DNA from: Porphyromonas gingivicanis JCM 15907
GTDB lineage: Bacteria; Bacteroidota; Bacteroidia; Bacteroidales; Porphyromonadaceae
DNA length: 64,000 nt
Direction: 5' to 3'
NCBI RefSeq assembly: GCF_000614585.1
Contig: NZ_BAKX01000001.1
Location: 248,001 to 312,000 of the forward strand
The notes under the pieces: generated by a model
The model's database searches: none
What the model saw: the letters and a program-made list of their open reading frames with translations, nothing else
Told to the model about the DNA's origin: nothing
Shown: positions 22,365 through 32,400 of the stretch, piece after piece
How the letters are laid out: each line of letters opens with the position of its first letter
Numbering within the stretch: the first letter of the stretch is position 1
Translations under genes and position numbers: made by a program

Positions 22365-25199
22365 ATGTCAAAAGCGATAAACGAAAAAGATGTCGGGAAT
22401 ATAGAGATTCGAGGCAATCGGGTGAATAACCTGAAGAATATAAACGTGTCTATCCCTCGAGGCAAACTTACCGTAATCACGGGAGTTAGTGGCTCGGGAA
22501 AGAGTTCCTTGGCATTTGATACTCTTTATGCAGAGGGGCAACGTCGTTATGTGGAGAGTTTGTCAAGTTATGCGCGTCAGTTTTTGAATCGTATGCCCAA
22601 GCCTGATTGCGACTTTATTCGGTATATTCCTCCAGCTGTGGCTATCCAACAGCGGGTTATTAGTCGCAATCCTCGTAGTACTGTCGGTACCATTACAGAG
22701 ATTTATGATTTTCTGAAGATGCTCTATGCCCGCTTTGGACATACTTACTCGCCCATATCGGGAGAGGAGGTAAAGAAGCATACTGTGCATGATGTAGTTG
22801 CTTTTACCAAAACTATGGAAGAGGGTACTCGATTTTACCTCTTGGCTCCTATACATTTATCCGGAGGGAATACGTTACGAACCCAACTTCAGCTCTATCA
22901 AAGTTCGGGCTTTGGTCGTGTAGCTATTAATCATACTGTTTATTATATCGATGAAGTTCAGGATACTCTATTGGAGCAAGGCGATTGTTTTTTGGTCATA
23001 GACAGACTGAGCGTGCGCCGAGAGGAAGCAGCCTATGAAACTCGATTGGCAGACTCTGCCGAAATAGCTTTTTATGAGGGGCATGGTTCTTGCTATATTG
23101 CGGAGGCATCTAAAGAGGGGTATCGTCAAATGTATGCTTTTAGCAATAGGTTTGAGGCGGATGGTCGACTTTTTGTAGAACCAGCTCCAGAGCTCTTTGA
23201 TTTTAATAGTCCCACGGGGGCTTGTCCGAAGTGTGAGGGGTATGGGAAAACTATTGGTATCTCTACCCACTTAGTTATTCCACAAGAGGGGCTTTCGGTC
23301 TACGAAGGAGCTGTGGCTTGTTGGCATGGTCCCAAAAGTAGTGAGTGGAAAGAGATGTTTATGCGTGCTGCTTGTGCTTATGATTTCCCCATTCACAAAC
23401 CCTATAATCAACTCTCCCAAGAAGAAAAAGATTTGTTATGGAAGGGAGTTGCTCAGCCTAAACAGGGGATGCCTGCGGTCTATGGTATTGATGCTTTCTT
23501 TGAAATGCTCCATAAAGATCGTTACAAAGTTCAAAATAGAGTACGGATTGCTCACTTTAGTGGAAAAACAGTTTGCCCTTTGTGTTATGGAAGACGCCTC
23601 AAAGAGGATGCTTTTTATGTGCTTTTTGAGGGGAAAAAGATTTATGAAATAACTTCTATGTCCATTGCAGATGCGAAGGATTTTTTCAATGGAGTCGTAT
23701 TACCAGAACCTATGGCAGAGGCTGCTCAGCGACTGCTTTTTGAAATTCGTTCTCGCCTTTCTGTTCTTTGCGATGTAGGGTTGCAGTATCTTACGTTGGA
23801 CCGCCCTTCTAATACGCTGTCAGGTGGAGAGAGCCAGCGTGTTACCTTGGCTACTCGTTTGGGGAGTAATTTGTATGGTGCAATGTATGTATTGGACGAA
23901 CCAAGTATCGGATTGCATGAGCGAGATACGGAGCGTTTAATCTCTGTAATTGAGCGCTTGAGAGATGCTGGCAATACATTAGTTGTTGTAGAGCATGATG
24001 AGAATATGATGCGAGCGGCAGACTATCTCATAGACATAGGGCCTGATGCTGGTAGTTGGGGTGGAGAGATTGTTTTTGCTGGAACTCCTTCCCAAATCAA
24101 TGACCAAACTCCAGGATACACAGCGGCTTTTCTTTCGCATAAGGCTTCAATACCTCTCCCTCTACAGAGACGCCGGTGGCACAAATACATTGAGGTGCAT
24201 AATGCAGCGAAAAACAATCTTAAGAACTTAACGGTACGCATCCCTTTGGAAGTAATGACGGTTGTTACAGGGGTTAGCGGTTCGGGCAAAAGTACATTGG
24301 TGCGAGATGTTCTTTTTGAAGAATTGTCTCGTATATTGGATGAACCCTATCCTACACAATCGAAAAGTCAAATTATTTCGGGAGATATTGGCTGTCTTAA
24401 AGATGTTGAGTATGTCGACCAAAATAGCACGGGGCGTAATGCTCGTTCCAATCCTGTTACCTATATAGGAGCTTACGATGATATTCGTGCATTGTATGCC
24501 CAGCTACCCCTCTCCAAACAGATGGGATATACCCCTTCTATGTTTAGTTTTAACCGAGAGGGAGGTCGCTGTGAAGAGTGTAAAGGAGAGGGGACCATTA
24601 CGGTAGAGATGCAGTTTATGGCAGACCTTACCCTTACCTGTGAGGTATGTGAGGGTAAACGATTTCGCCGTGAGATTTTAGATGTTCTTTATCATGATAA
24701 GAATATCTACGACTTGCTTAATATGACCATTAACCAAGCGGTAACTTTCTTTGAAGAATACCCCACTAAGGGATATACAGAGTCGATTATATCTCGTCTC
24801 TCTGTACTCCAAAAGGTTGGATTAGGGTATTTGAAAATGGGGCAAAATAGCTCTACACTGTCTGGTGGAGAGAGCCAGCGACTAAAGTTGGCTTTTCACT
24901 TAAGTAATCCTTCTTCCGAACCTTCCCTCTTTATCTTTGATGAACCTACTACGGGGCTACACTTTCAAGATATATCCGTTTTGATGAAAGCCTTTGATGC
25001 GCTTATTGATCAGGGGCATACGGTTTTGATTATAGAGCATAATCTTGATGTAGTGAAGTGTGCCGATTATGTAATTGATATGGGGCCCGAAGGAGGAATG
25101 AATGGGGGAAATGTGGTGGCGGTAGGTACTCCTGAAGATATCGTCTCCGTGGCAACCTCCTACACAGGAGCTTTTTTGAAGAAGAAGCTAAAAGTATAA
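22365..25199 (+). CDS. uvrA: Excinuclease ABC subunit A
   Basis: The damage-recognition ATPase of nucleotide excision repair; it loads UvrB on lesions. The 944-residue protein contains two ABC ATPase modules: first Walker A ITGVSGSGKSSLAFD (about 39-53) with signature LSGGESQRVTLA, second Walker A VTGVSGSGKSTLVRD (about 630-645) with signature LSGGESQRLKLA. A zinc motif with CEECKGEG and CEVCEGKRFRRE is present in the second half. In the first half only the second cysteine pair (FNSPTGACPKCEGYG) is seen, and the upstream pair found in E. coli UvrA is absent; as I recall, Bacteroidetes homologues share this. The ATG at 22365 is followed by MSKAINEKDVGNIEIRGNRV. A MerR-like gene follows 12 bp later. 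Confidence 0.96.
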   Translation: MSKAINEKDVGNIEIRGNRVNNLKNINVSIPRGKLTVITGVSGSGKSSLAFDTLYAEGQRRYVESLSSYARQFLNRMPKPDCDFIRYIPPAVAIQQRVISRNPRSTVGTITEIYDFLKMLYARFGHTYSPISGEEVKKHTVHDVVAFTKTMEEGTRFYLLAPIHLSGGNTLRTQLQLYQSSGFGRVAINHTVYYIDEVQDTLLEQGDCFLVIDRLSVRREEAAYETRLADSAEIAFYEGHGSCYIAEASKEGYRQMYAFSNRFEADGRLFVEPAPELFDFNSPTGACPKCEGYGKTIGISTHLVIPQEGLSVYEGAVACWHGPKSSEWKEMFMRAACAYDFPIHKPYNQLSQEEKDLLWKGVAQPKQGMPAVYGIDAFFEMLHKDRYKVQNRVRIAHFSGKTVCPLCYGRRLKEDAFYVLFEGKKIYEITSMSIADAKDFFNGVVLPEPMAEAAQRLLFEIRSRLSVLCDVGLQYLTLDRPSNTLSGGESQRVTLATRLGSNLYGAMYVLDEPSIGLHERDTERLISVIERLRDAGNTLVVVEHDENMMRAADYLIDIGPDAGSWGGEIVFAGTPSQINDQTPGYTAAFLSHKASIPLPLQRRRWHKYIEVHNAAKNNLKNLTVRIPLEVMTVVTGVSGSGKSTLVRDVLFEELSRILDEPYPTQSKSQIISGDIGCLKDVEYVDQNSTGRNARSNPVTYIGAYDDIRALYAQLPLSKQMGYTPSMFSFNREGGRCEECKGEGTITVEMQFMADLTLTCEVCEGKRFRREILDVLYHDKNIYDLLNMTINQAVTFFEEYPTKGYTESIISRLSVLQKVGLGYLKMGQNSSTLSGGESQRLKLAFHLSNPSSEPSLFIFDEPTTGLHFQDISVLMKAFDALIDQGHTVLIIEHNLDVVKCADYVIDMGPEGGMNGGNVVAVGTPEDIVSVATSYTGAFLKKKLKV

Positions 25200-25211
25200 A
25201 TAGTAGCACTT

Positions 25212-25559
25212 ATGTCAATGAAGAAGTATTATTCCTCATCGGAGGTAGCCACACTTTTGGGAATAGATGTGAGTACTTTGTACTACTGGGAGAAGACTTT
25301 TAATATACTTCCCGAGCGCACTGCTACACAAAGAAGGCGCTATACTCCCACTCAAGTAGAGCAGTTACGTACAGTATATTACTTGATTAAGGTAAAAGGT
25401 CTCAAAGGGGAAGGGGTTAAAAGAGTTTTGGAAGATGGTAAAGCTCTCTCGGTAGAGGAGCGAAAGGCAAAGGCGGTAGCAGGTCTCAAAAGGGCAGACA
25501 AAACGGTACGAGAGTTGCTAACACAGTTGAGGGCTTTTTATAAGGCTTCTCTGAAATAA
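25212..25559 (+). CDS. MerR-family transcriptional regulator
   Basis: A 115-residue protein with an N-terminal MerR winged helix: YSSSEVATLLGIDVSTLYYWEKTF (helix-turn-helix) followed by PERTATQRRRYTPTQVEQL and LIKVKGLKGEGVKRVLEDG (wing and helix 3). The C-terminal 45 residues look like a short dimerisation helix; there is no metal-binding or ligand domain, so the signal is unknown. Short MerR proteins of this type are common in Bacteroidetes. It lies 12 bp after uvrA on the same strand and is convergent with recX. The second ATG two codons on is an alternative start. Confidence 0.88.
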   Translation: MSMKKYYSSSEVATLLGIDVSTLYYWEKTFNILPERTATQRRRYTPTQVEQLRTVYYLIKVKGLKGEGVKRVLEDGKALSVEERKAKAVAGLKRADKTVRELLTQLRAFYKASLK

Positions 25560-25582
25560 GAGGCAAGCAGGATAGTTTATTT

Positions 25583-26086
25583 TTACTTTTGGCCTAACTC
25601 TTGATTAAATTGGTTAAGAATGGCTTTCCCGAGGGTTACAACCATCTCTCTTTTGAACCCTTTGTTTACGAAATTGTCAAATAGTTTCCATACCTCCTCG
25701 TCAAAGTTTTTTCCCTGGTCTTCGGATTCTTGGAGTTTTAGGAATAGTCTTTTTTCTAAAAGAGGTTTGAGTATTTCTTCCTCTCCTTCTTCCTCCATAA
25801 CTTGTTGAGTTATTTGCTCCACTGGGTATTCAGGTAAGTTACGCATCAAAAGTTCTCTTCGGATTTTATAGTACCCCCAATGAGAAAAGCGGAGCTTATC
25901 GGAGGCAAAGGCACGGATAAAACGGTTTTCATCAATTAATCCTTCCTCTTGTAATTGCTCGATGAATGGCTTGCAATCGCTTCCTTCGATTTCTTTTTTT
26001 CGTAACCATACCTCTATATCCATGGGGCATCTTTCGGCACGATTACAGTAGCTACGCAATTGTTTGTATATCTTTTCCTTTTCCAT
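25583..26086 (-). CDS. recX: Regulatory protein RecX
   Basis: RecX modulates RecA filament growth. The 167-residue protein shows the tandem three-helix repeats of the family: YCNRAERCPMDIEVWLRKKEI, then EEGLIDENRFIRAFASDKLRFSHWGYYKIRREL, and a more diverged third repeat ending FVNKGFKREMVVTLGK. It is read 3 bases after prmC on the same strand, so the two genes probably share a message. Charge-rich Glu runs near residue 100 are normal for the family. recA is not in this window. Confidence 0.9.
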   Translation of the reverse strand: MEKEKIYKQLRSYCNRAERCPMDIEVWLRKKEIEGSDCKPFIEQLQEEGLIDENRFIRAFASDKLRFSHWGYYKIRRELLMRNLPEYPVEQITQQVMEEEGEEEILKPLLEKRLFLKLQESEDQGKNFDEEVWKLFDNFVNKGFKREMVVTLGKAILNQFNQELGQK

Positions 26087-26089
26087 CCT

Positions 26090-26980
26090 TTAGGCTATTA
26101 TTGTTGCTGTAACAAAACGATTATGTCCGCTCAAATCTTGGCGTAGTTGTACATCTTGAAATAGGGAGTCAGCTTCGAAAAGTTGCTTGGTCTCTTCTCC
26201 CAGTAGAGCATTGATTTCTACATAAAGTCGAGCTTTAGGGGCAAGAGGTAGTACGTGACAGAGTCTTATGATGCCTTCGTAGAAGTATAAAGCATTTTCT
26301 TCGGGGGCAAAGAGTGCCATAGAGGGTTCACTGTTGAGTACATGCTGTGCCATATCTTTACTCTCTATGGGTTGTATATAGGGAGGGTTGCTCACTACTA
26401 TATCTATGTTTGCAGTAACAGAGGTTAACCAATCAGAGGGAGAAAAAAGGTCTCCTTCGATGAGTTGTAGGGGAGAAATAGCCTTTTTTTCTTGGTAGTA
26501 TTGAATGTTGCTATGGGCTATGGTTATTGCTTCGTCTGATTTTTCCAAAGCAAAACCTGTACTTTCGGGTAATCCATAGGCTAAAGAGAGGGCTATACAT
26601 CCACTTCCTGTACCTATGTCTATATAGCCTAAGCCTTTTTTACCTCTCATTTCTTCAAGAATAAGGGCTACCATCTCTTCTGTTTCGGGGCGAGGAATTA
26701 GGACTCCCTTACCAACAGATAATTGGAGAGAACCAAATTCAACAGAACCTTGTATGTATTGAATAGGCTCTCCCGATTGTAGGCGAAAGATGGCTTGTTT
26801 TAGTTGTTCTTCTTTTTCGAGAGAGAGGAGACATTTGTCGTCTGCCAATAGCACTTGACTTCTTGATAAGGAGAGTAATGTACCCAATAGATCTAAGGCG
26901 ATGAAACGACACTCCTGTGGAGAATAAAGATGCGCTATTGATCGTTGTATATGACTTCGAGCCTGTTCGATACTTAACAT
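26090..26980 (-). CDS. prmC: Peptide chain release factor N5-glutamine methyltransferase
   Basis: Methylates the glutamine of the GGQ motif in RF1 and RF2 using S-adenosylmethionine. From ATG 26980 (MLSIEQARSHIQRSIAHLY) the protein is 296 residues, normal length. PIQYIQGSVEFGSLQLSVG and GVLIPRPETEEMV mark the N-terminal domain, DIGTGSGCIALSLA the AdoMet site, and IVVSNPPYI the catalytic NPPY motif. A longer frame opens at 27022, but a TACCTTTG box at 26986-26993 lies between the two starts, favouring 26980 with a very short or absent leader. recX follows immediately. Confidence 0.93.
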   Translation of the reverse strand: MLSIEQARSHIQRSIAHLYSPQECRFIALDLLGTLLSLSRSQVLLADDKCLLSLEKEEQLKQAIFRLQSGEPIQYIQGSVEFGSLQLSVGKGVLIPRPETEEMVALILEEMRGKKGLGYIDIGTGSGCIALSLAYGLPESTGFALEKSDEAITIAHSNIQYYQEKKAISPLQLIEGDLFSPSDWLTSVTANIDIVVSNPPYIQPIESKDMAQHVLNSEPSMALFAPEENALYFYEGIIRLCHVLPLAPKARLYVEINALLGEETKQLFEADSLFQDVQLRQDLSGHNRFVTATIIA

Positions 26981-26985
26981 ACCCA

Positions 26986-26993
26986 CAAAGGTA
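26986..26993 (-). promoter_or_regulatory. Putative prmC promoter -7 element
   Basis: TACCTTTG on the minus strand ends 6 bp before the ATG at 26980. If used, transcription would begin at or next to the start codon. No well-spaced TTTG was found upstream. Confidence 0.4.
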
Positions 26994-27023
26994 AATCTTT
27001 TGTTTTCAAGAAGTGGAGGCATA

Positions 27024-27085
27024 AGAATGAGGCGATGACCTAAGAGGTAAGCATTCTATACTTCTTGAAGTCATTTCCTCATTCT
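27024..27085 (-). terminator. Long interrupted inverted repeat after the LRR gene
   Basis: AGAATGAGG (27024-27032) and ATGAC (27035-27039) pair with GTCAT (27070-27074) and CCTCATTCT (27077-27085). There is no clean T tract, so this is only a possible terminator. Confidence 0.35.
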
Positions 27086-27144
27086 ATTCGATTTTATGTG
27101 AAGGATACTAAGACATTGATTCCAATAGAGACCATTCTCCAATA

Positions 27145-28422
27145 TTATATGGTAAATCGAAAACACTCGTTACCTATCTTTATGAAATATATGCCATTTA
27201 CAAGATAGCTTACATCTACTATGAGGATCTCTTTGGCTTTGCTTTGTGTTCTATATAGGAGCTGTCCATTGCTGGAATAAAGTAAGATGGGGGTTAATTC
27301 GTTTACCCCTTCTATTTGTAGTTGCTTCGTTGTAGAAGAAAGAACGATACGTATATGAGAGTCCTCTACATAATCTACAGCTGTGTCTTCACTACCTTCG
27401 TAAGGCTTGTCATTGGTATCAAATATACCCCAGTTTTTTTGGGTAGCTATGGCAACCTGCTTTTTAGTACATATGTTCTTTTCGCCAGCTCCTTCGTCTG
27501 GGTTTATGAGGTACATATACCCAGGAGCTTTTCCTGTTCGGTCGGCTAAGCTGGTTAGTAATTTGGTCATCTCCTCATCTTTTAATTGATTTACATCACA
27601 CCTAAACCAAGAGATGAGTTTATTATTTGTTACATTCAGTGCTGTGAGTTTATTGTTGCCACAGTCAAACTCTTTTAATTCCGTATTGTTCGACAAGTCT
27701 ATTGCTCTAAGTTGATTGGCATAACAAGATAGATCGGTAAGTTTTGGATTATGTGTAATGTCTAATATGGAGAGTTGATTGTCGCCACACCAAAGTTTTG
27801 TAAGGTCGGGCAGTTGGGTAACATCTAAGATTTTTATCTTGTTACCATAACACTCCAGACGAGTCAATTTGTTATTTTGGGTAACATCTAAAGCACTCAA
27901 TTCATTCTTGTAGCAGAACAGTCCTGTTAAGAGTACATTCTTCGATACGTTGAGAGTTTGTAGGCTGTTAGAGAAACAGTTTAGTTCTGTAAGCTCTTTG
28001 TTCTTCGTGATGTCGAGAGTCGAAAGATTATTTTTATGACACCAAATTTCCTGTAATGAAGGGCATTTGGAGACATCAAGGTTAGTAAGTTTATTCTTTT
28101 CACACCAGAATATCGTTAAATCTCCATATAGGGTTAGGGTAGTAGCTTCTTTTAGAGTCAGCTTGTTGCTCTCATTGTACTTCGTAATTTCCTCTCCTAC
28201 ATCATAGCTTCCATTGGCATTCATATCAATCCAAACATTTTTGGGAGTGTCGGGAGCTACGTTTAATCTAAGGGAGATGCTCTCTCCTTTTTTCTTACTT
28301 GTTGTAAATGTAATGGAAGGGCCATCAGTGGGGGCTGCTACGAAGTCCTGTGCCGAGAGAGAATCGGGTTGAGCAATTAACAGGGTTAGCCCTGATAGTA
28401 GGAGTAATACTGGCTTTTTCAT
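27145..28422 (-). CDS. Secreted leucine-rich-repeat protein with type IX sorting domain (InlJ-like)
   Basis: A 425-residue exported protein. It has an N-terminal signal peptide (MKKPVLLLLSGLTLLIA ... LSAQ), a stretch of about 85 residues, then eight consecutive 21-residue leucine-rich repeats (about residues 112-280) of the form LxxLDVxxNxxLxxLxCxxNx. A cysteine occupies the same position in every repeat. The C-terminus (about 355-425) has the layout of a type A T9SS sorting domain, with LLYSSNGQLLYR and LVNGIYFIKIG. It resembles the internalin-J type protein of P. gingivalis. T9SS substrates pass through the SprA translocon, whose gene starts 1 kb away on the other strand. Binding partner unknown. 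Confidence 0.85.
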   Translation of the reverse strand: MKKPVLLLLSGLTLLIAQPDSLSAQDFVAAPTDGPSITFTTSKKKGESISLRLNVAPDTPKNVWIDMNANGSYDVGEEITKYNESNKLTLKEATTLTLYGDLTIFWCEKNKLTNLDVSKCPSLQEIWCHKNNLSTLDITKNKELTELNCFSNSLQTLNVSKNVLLTGLFCYKNELSALDVTQNNKLTRLECYGNKIKILDVTQLPDLTKLWCGDNQLSILDITHNPKLTDLSCYANQLRAIDLSNNTELKEFDCGNNKLTALNVTNNKLISWFRCDVNQLKDEEMTKLLTSLADRTGKAPGYMYLINPDEGAGEKNICTKKQVAIATQKNWGIFDTNDKPYEGSEDTAVDYVEDSHIRIVLSSTTKQLQIEGVNELTPILLYSSNGQLLYRTQSKAKEILIVDVSYLVNGIYFIKIGNECFRFTI

Positions 28423-28705
28423 AGGCTTGTCTTATAATATTAAAGTGAAACTTATTCTTTTAGGAAATCCATAGAAGTGCTTTGCTCTTCTACGAAACGA
28501 AACTAAAGCAAAAGAGTTGTAATGTTTTTGTAAATGTAGTTATATCTAACTTATTTCGAAATAATTGGAGAGAAGATAGTTGAGATGATCTTCATTCCTA
28601 TTAGTTTGTGAGTAGTTCCTTTCTTCCATTAGTTAAGTTATTCTTTGAATACTTTGTGCATATCTCCATCTTCCTTGAGATAGCATGGCTCTTCTTTGGA
28701 ATATT

Positions 28706-28713
28706 TACCTTTG
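28706..28713 (+). promoter_or_regulatory. Putative ruvA-sprA promoter -7 element
   Basis: TACCTTTG, 63 bp before the ruvA start. No well-spaced -33 TTTG was found. The rest of the 354-bp divergent gap (28423-28776) shows nothing further that I can support. Confidence 0.4.
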
Positions 28714-28776
28714 TGGGTGAGTTATGGGCAATATGCAAGATAATTAGCGTTGTTATAAGTAACTATTACTATCATT

Positions 28777-29379
28777 ATGATTGCTTACCTTGAGGGAAAA
28801 ATTGACCGACTAACCCCTACCAATGCTCTGATAGATTGTTCTGGAGTAGGATATGATGTGCAGATTACACTTACAGATTACACCTTTCTACAGGGCAAAG
28901 AGAAAGCACGTCTTTGGATAACGGAGATTATTCGAGAAGATGCTCATCTTCTTTTCGGTTTTGTTCGTGAGGAGGCTCGTTCTTTCTTTGATAAACTCTG
29001 CTCTGTATCAGGAGTTGGCCCCTCTACAGCTCGCTTGATTTTATCGTCTTATACTCCCATTGACTTGGCTACAATTATTCAAAATGGTTCTGTAGACCTT
29101 TTGAAAAATGTGAAAGGCATAGGGCTAAAAACGGCTCAGCGTATAGTAGTCGATTTGAAGGGAAAAATAGACCTCTCTTCTTTGGATGAAGGAGGAACTG
29201 TTACAGCTCTGCAAAAAGAAACCTCAGTAAATGTCCAAATCGTTGATGAGGCACAACGAGCATTGAAGATGTTGGGTTTTCAAGATGCACCTGTCCGTAG
29301 GGCGGTCAGATCGTTGATAGATGCAGAACCTACTCTTTCGGTAGAGGAGATTGTAAAACGAGCATTGAAGATGCTGTAA
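28777..29379 (+). CDS. ruvA: Holliday junction DNA helicase subunit RuvA
   Basis: RuvA binds four-way DNA junctions as a tetramer and loads the RuvB motor. The 200-residue protein starts MIAYLEGKIDRLTPTNALID (OB-fold domain I), has the two helix-hairpin-helix motifs of domain II (CSVSGVGPSTARLILS and NVKGIGLKTAQRIVVDLKGK) and a C-terminal domain III that contacts RuvB (AQRALKMLGFQDAPVRRAV). Length is normal. It lies 39 bp upstream of sprA, an order I recall from other Bacteroidetes; the functional link is not evident. Confidence 0.96.
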   Translation: MIAYLEGKIDRLTPTNALIDCSGVGYDVQITLTDYTFLQGKEKARLWITEIIREDAHLLFGFVREEARSFFDKLCSVSGVGPSTARLILSSYTPIDLATIIQNGSVDLLKNVKGIGLKTAQRIVVDLKGKIDLSSLDEGGTVTALQKETSVNVQIVDEAQRALKMLGFQDAPVRRAVRSLIDAEPTLSVEEIVKRALKML

Positions 29380-29418
29380 AAATCATCAATGCGTAGATAG
29401 AGAGACCTCCTAATTCGT

Positions 29419-32400
29419 ATGTCGTACCGTTCTCATTTTCGCTTCTTCTACTCGCTGTTGTTTTTGCTGGTCTTTTCTATGGGAGCAGCTATGGGCAATC
29501 ATCTCTTTTTTGAATCGACCGAAAGAGTTACCCCTGCTCGACCAAAAGTACAATCGACTACTCATAGGGTAGTAGGAGATTCGTTGCGCTATCCTGTACG
29601 TAAAACGACTCCTGAGAGCTATCTCGACTTGGAGCAGAAGCATCCTGCCGATTTGCGAAATCCGTCTCTTTTGAAAGAGGAATTTATCTATGATATAGAT
29701 ACGGGCAATTATCTTTACATAACCACCTTTAATGGACAGCGTATAGGGACTCCCATTGCTTATACTCCCAAACAGTATTGGGAGTACATAAAACGTAAAA
29801 AGGGAAATAGCTATTTCATTCAAAAGGACGAAGAGGAAGCTAAGGAGAGTGGAAAGAAACAATTCAACCCTTTTGATTTTGGCTTTGAGTTGGGGCCTGC
29901 TGAGAAAATTTTTGGTCCGGGAGGAGTCAAGTTGCGCACCCAAGGTTCTGCCGAAGTGCTTATGGGAGTTAAGAGTAGTGCAACGGAAAATCCTTCTCTT
30001 CCTCAGAATGCTCGCCGACATACGTTTTTTGATTTTGATCAAAAGATACAAGCCAATGTACAGGCTTCTGTGGGTACGAAACTCAATTTTAGCCTAAATT
30101 ACAATACCGAGAGTACGTTCGACTTTGATTCCAAGAAGCTAAAACTCTCTTACGAGGGCGAAGAGGACGATATAATAAAGCTGATTGAAGCAGGCAATGT
30201 GTCGTTACAACCCAAAAATTCGCTGATACAAGGTGGAGCTTCTCTTTTTGGGTTACATACAAAGATGCAATTTGGGAAGCTCGATTTGAGTTTGGTGGTG
30301 AGCCAGCAGGAGGCGGAGACCAAGCGAATTAGTTCGGAGGGTGGGGCTCAAACCACTCCGTTCGAGTTCTCTGCTAATAACTACGACGAAAATCGCCACT
30401 TCTTTTTAGGGCACTATTTTCGAGACCATTACGATCAAGCCCTTTCGACCTTGCCCTTCATCTCTTCGGGCATTGTTATCAATCGTGTAGAACTCTGGGT
30501 AACCAACAAGCGTACTCGTTTTGAAGATGCACGTAACATTGTTGCCTTTACCGATTTGGGAGAGCCTAAACGTCTCTCTGCTAAGGGAGTATCTCCTTTA
30601 GGCCTTGAGATACCTGACAATAAAGCCAACACTCTTTATTCTTCTCTTTTAGCTCTTCCTGATTTAAGAAAAATAGATCGCGTGTCGCAGGTTCTGCAAG
30701 GACTCTATGAAGGGGGAAAGGATTATGAGAAGTTAGAGAGTGCCCGTCGACTTACCGAAAACGAATACACCTCAATAATAATTTGGGGTATATCTCTCTC
30801 AACGTGCGTTTGACTACAGATGAGGTGCTCGCTATTGCCTATGAATATACTTATAAGGGGCAGGTATATCAGGTCGGAGAGTTTAGTACAGACCGTAGTG
30901 ATAGTAGTACAGACAATCTTTATGTCAAGCTTTTGAAAGGTTCGGCAATGACTACTTCTTCTCCCTACTGGTATTTTATGATGCGTAACGTGTACGCTTT
31001 GGGGACTAATGTTTCGGACTTGCAGGAGGAACGTTTTCGATTAGATATTCTTTACAAAGACGATAAACTCGGCACAGCTATTCCCTATTTGAATGAGGGT
31101 CCTACTAAGGGGCAACTTTTGATACGCACTTTAGACATGGATCGCTTGGATAGACGTAATGAAGCACATCCTGATGGTGTTTTTGACTTTGTACGTGGCT
31201 ATACGGTCAATCCACAGAGAGGGCTTATTATCTTCTCTACAGTCGAACCCTTTGGTGCCACATTGCGCAGAAAAATAGGAGATCCAATTATAGCCGATAA
31301 ATATGTTTATCAAGAGATATACGATACTACCTCTGTAGCTGCACGTCAGGTAACCGAGCGGGATAAATTTATATTGCGAGAGAGTATAAAGCCTCTTCGA
31401 GTGGTCAGATAAGTCTTGGAGCAGGAATTGCCAATGTTACTCCAGGTTCGGTACGAGTAACTGCTGGGGGAGTTATTCTTACGGAAAATGTAGATTATAC
31501 CGTTAATTATGCCATGGGTACGGTAACTATTCTGAATGAATCTATTCTGAATAGTGGAACACGTGTAGATGTGTCGCTTGAGAATAGAGGACTCATGAAT
31601 ATGCAACGGAAAACTATGGTAGGGGTGGATATGAACTATCATTTTACCAAAGATTTAGTTTTAGGAGGTACTTTTATGCACCTCAGTGAAATGCCTCTGA
31701 CCACCAAAACCCCTATTGGAAGCGAATCTATGCGAAATACCCTTTGGGGGCTTAATTTGAGTTATCGAACAGATTGGCAGGGTTTGACTAATTGGATTGA
31801 TAAGCTCCCATTTCTCAACCTTACCCAACCGAGTGAGCTTCGCTTTAATGCTGAGTTTGCCCACTTAATACCTGGACATTATGAGGGTCGCTATGCTAAA
31901 GGCTACAGCTATATAGATGATTTTGAGACTTCTCAAAACTCTATTGATTTGATGAATCCTTACTCTTGGATGCTTTCCTCTACACCTTATCACGATGGCG
32001 GTAAGCCGCTTTTCCCCGAAGCAACGCTCTCCAACGATGTACGTTACGGAGAGCACCGAGCTCGGTTGGCATGGTTCTACATAGACCCTATGTTCAATAG
32101 AGCCAATTCTTCTCTGACTCCCTCCTATATCCGCAATAATTTGGATCTGCAGAGCAATCACTTTGTGCGAGAAATCAATATACAGGAGCTTTTCCCATAT
32201 AGAGATTTTTCTCAGTCTCACTATAGCTATTTGCAAACTTTTAATCTTTCTTATTACCCTAAAGAGAGAGGCCCTTATAACTTGAACTATCAGGCTTTAC
32301 TACCCGATGGCACCTTGGCCAATCCTGAAAAAAATTGGGGTGGGATTATGAGAAAGATAGATCAAAGCGACTTCGAGGCTGCCAATATTGAGTACTTGGA

